Assembly: GCA_903928325.1 (NCBI GenBank)
Contig: CAIYQF010000027.1
Coordinates: 1 to 7,246 of the forward strand
Length of the DNA: 7,246 nt
DNA from: an uncultured beta proteobacterium
GTDB lineage: Bacteria > Pseudomonadota > Gammaproteobacteria > Burkholderiales > Burkholderiaceae_C
Direction of reading: 5' to 3'
The notes under the pieces are model-generated. The model saw nothing but the letters and a program-made list of their open reading frames with translations, was not told the origin of the DNA and searched no databases. The position numbers and the translations under genes were made by a program. Every line of letters starts with the position of its first letter. Position 1 is the stretch's first letter. Below are positions 6,314 to 7,246 of this stretch, piece after piece.

Positions 6314-6355
6314 TTGATTTGAATCAAACTTGTCATTTTTGCGCTGCAACATAAT
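6314..6355 (+). promoter_or_regulatory. FNR/ANR-dependent class II promoter for ccoN
   Basis: TTGAT-TTGA-ATCAA (6314-6327) is a perfect match to the FNR/ANR/FixK consensus. CATAAT (6350-6355) is a 5-of-6 match to the -10 hexamer and ends 34.5 bp from the box centre (6320.5), so transcription should start near 6362, about 41.5 bp from the centre. This leaves a leader of about 25 bases with the AAGGGA ribosome binding site before the ccoN ATG. cbb3 operons are classic FNR/ANR/FixK targets, which agrees with this reading. Confidence 0.88.
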
Positions 6356-6368
6356 GGGCGTAGCGCAA
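6339..6368. repeat. Inverted repeat flanking the ccoN -10 element
   Basis: TTGCGCT (6339-6345) and AGCGCAA (6362-6368) are perfect inverted repeats with a 16-base spacer that contains the CATAAT -10. The predicted transcription start falls at the first base of the right arm, so the pair cannot form an RNA hairpin; if functional, it would act as a DNA operator. It may also be coincidence in GC-rich DNA. Confidence 0.45.
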
Positions 6369-6386
6369 TTTTCAAAAGGGACAGCT

Positions 6387-7246
6387 ATGGCATTTGCGAA
6401 TCAGCAGGCGGGGAGCTACAACGACACCGTTGTGCGCCAGTTCGCCATCATGACGGTGGTTTGGGGGGTCGTCGGCATGTTGGTGGGGGTGGTCATCGCT
6501 TCCCAATTGGCATGGCCCGAACTCAATTTTGGTATTCCCTGGCTGACCTATGGTCGCTTGCGACCCTTGCACACCAATGCGGTAATTTTTGCGTTCGGTG
6601 GCTGTGGACTGTTTGCATCGGCGTATTACGTGGTGCAACGAACCTCTCAGGTGCGGCTATTTAGCGACAAATTGGCGGCATTTACCTTTTGGGGTTGGCA
6701 GTTGGTGATTCTTGCCGCAGCCATTTCCTTGCCGCTGGGCTACACGCAGGGCAAGGAATATGCTGAGCTCGAGTGGCCTATTGACATCTTGATTACCCTG
6801 GTGTGGGTGGCGTTTGCAGTGGTTTTTTTTGGAACGTTGGGAACGCGCAAGGTCAAGCACATTTATGTCGCCAACTGGTTCTTTGGTGCTTTCATTCTGG
6901 CTGTCGCGATTTTGCACCTGGTCAACAGCGCTGCCATTCCGGCGGGCTGGATGAAGTCGTACTCGGCCTATGCCGGCGTGCAAGACGCCATGGTGCAGTG
7001 GTGGTATGGGCATAACGCCGTGGGCTTCTTCCTGACCGCAGGCTTCCTGGGCATGATGTATTACTTCATCCCGAAGCAAGCCGGCCGGCCCGTGTACAGC
7101 TATCGCTTGTCGATCGTTCACTTTTGGGCGCTTATCTTTACCTACATGTGGGCGGGGCCGCACCACCTGCACTACACCGCTTTGCCAGACTGGACCCAGT
7201 CGGTTGGCATGGTGTTCTCGCTGATATTGCTAGCTCCGAGCTGGGG
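6387..7246 (+). CDS. ccoN: cbb3-type cytochrome c oxidase subunit I, N-terminal 286 residues (runs off window)
   Basis: CcoN is the catalytic heme-copper subunit of the high-affinity cbb3 terminal oxidase, reducing oxygen to water and pumping protons in the inner membrane. The reading frame is open from the ATG at 6387 to the window end, so the C-terminal part, including the heme b3 ligand His, is missing. Visible ligands match the Pseudomonas stutzeri structure with an offset of +2: H62 in RPLHTNAVIFAFGG (low-spin heme b), H209 in YGHNAVGFF (CuB), Y253 in FTYMWAGPHH (cross-linked tyrosine), and H259/H260 (CuB). Hydrophobic helices alternate throughout. AAAAGGGA (6374-6381) lies 5 bases before the ATG. 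It has its own FNR-type promoter, separate from ccoIS upstream; ccoO, ccoQ and ccoP are expected just beyond the window. Confidence 0.97.
   Translation, partial: MAFANQQAGSYNDTVVRQFAIMTVVWGVVGMLVGVVIASQLAWPELNFGIPWLTYGRLRPLHTNAVIFAFGGCGLFASAYYVVQRTSQVRLFSDKLAAFTFWGWQLVILAAAISLPLGYTQGKEYAELEWPIDILITLVWVAFAVVFFGTLGTRKVKHIYVANWFFGAFILAVAILHLVNSAAIPAGWMKSYSAYAGVQDAMVQWWYGHNAVGFFLTAGFLGMMYYFIPKQAGRPVYSYRLSIVHFWALIFTYMWAGPHHLHYTALPDWTQSVGMVFSLILLAPSW

Noticed and set aside
6657..7172. 171-codon minus-strand open frame (and shorter plus-strand ones) within ccoN
   Set aside because: The plus-strand frame from 6387 encodes CcoN with its heme and copper ligands; the others are shadows.

Overview
The window looks like chromosomal DNA from a high-GC betaproteobacterium, most likely of the Comamonadaceae (Rhodoferax, Polaromonas or Acidovorax type). 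This rests on remembered family resemblance (CcoS, the CcoI N-terminus with its LDDPxEWxxF stretch, the universal stress protein, the MoxR-DUF58 pair) and on base composition, not on a database search. Coding DNA is dense and GC-rich. Two promoter-sized patches, around 1021-1080 and 2061-2130, fall to about 17-21% GC.

Layout. Bases 1-1046 (minus strand) hold the start of a DUF58 gene and, upstream of it, a complete MoxR-type AAA+ ATPase gene; the two overlap by 4 bases (ATGA). An AT-rich divergent spacer leads to lgt (1169-2002, plus), the prolipoprotein diacylglyceryl transferase. Next comes an RpfG-like response regulator with an HD-GYP cyclic-di-GMP phosphodiesterase domain (2138-3181, plus), preceded by a 33-base imperfect palindrome that runs into its ribosome binding site. 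A universal stress protein gene (3224-3667) faces it on the minus strand. From there to the end, on the plus strand, lies a cbb3 oxidase locus: ccoI (copper P1B-ATPase), ccoS (45 aa) and the first 286 codons of ccoN, which runs off the edge.

Regulatory picture. Two FNR/ANR-type boxes are readable: TTGAC-GTGG-ATCAA at 3722-3735, between usp and ccoI, and a perfect TTGAT-TTGA-ATCAA at 6314-6327, upstream of ccoN. In both cases a -10-like hexamer ends exactly 34.5 bp from the box centre, which places the predicted transcription start about 41.5 bp from the centre, the class II FNR geometry. The first such promoter points at usp and the second at ccoN. The stress protein and the high-affinity oxidase therefore probably form a low-oxygen regulon. 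The ccoN promoter also carries a perfect 7-bp inverted repeat flanking its -10, a candidate site for a second regulator.

I found no tRNA, rRNA, CRISPR array, insertion sequence or prophage, and no gene-free stretch over 300 bases. The genes belong to known families. The less described signals are in the intergenic DNA.
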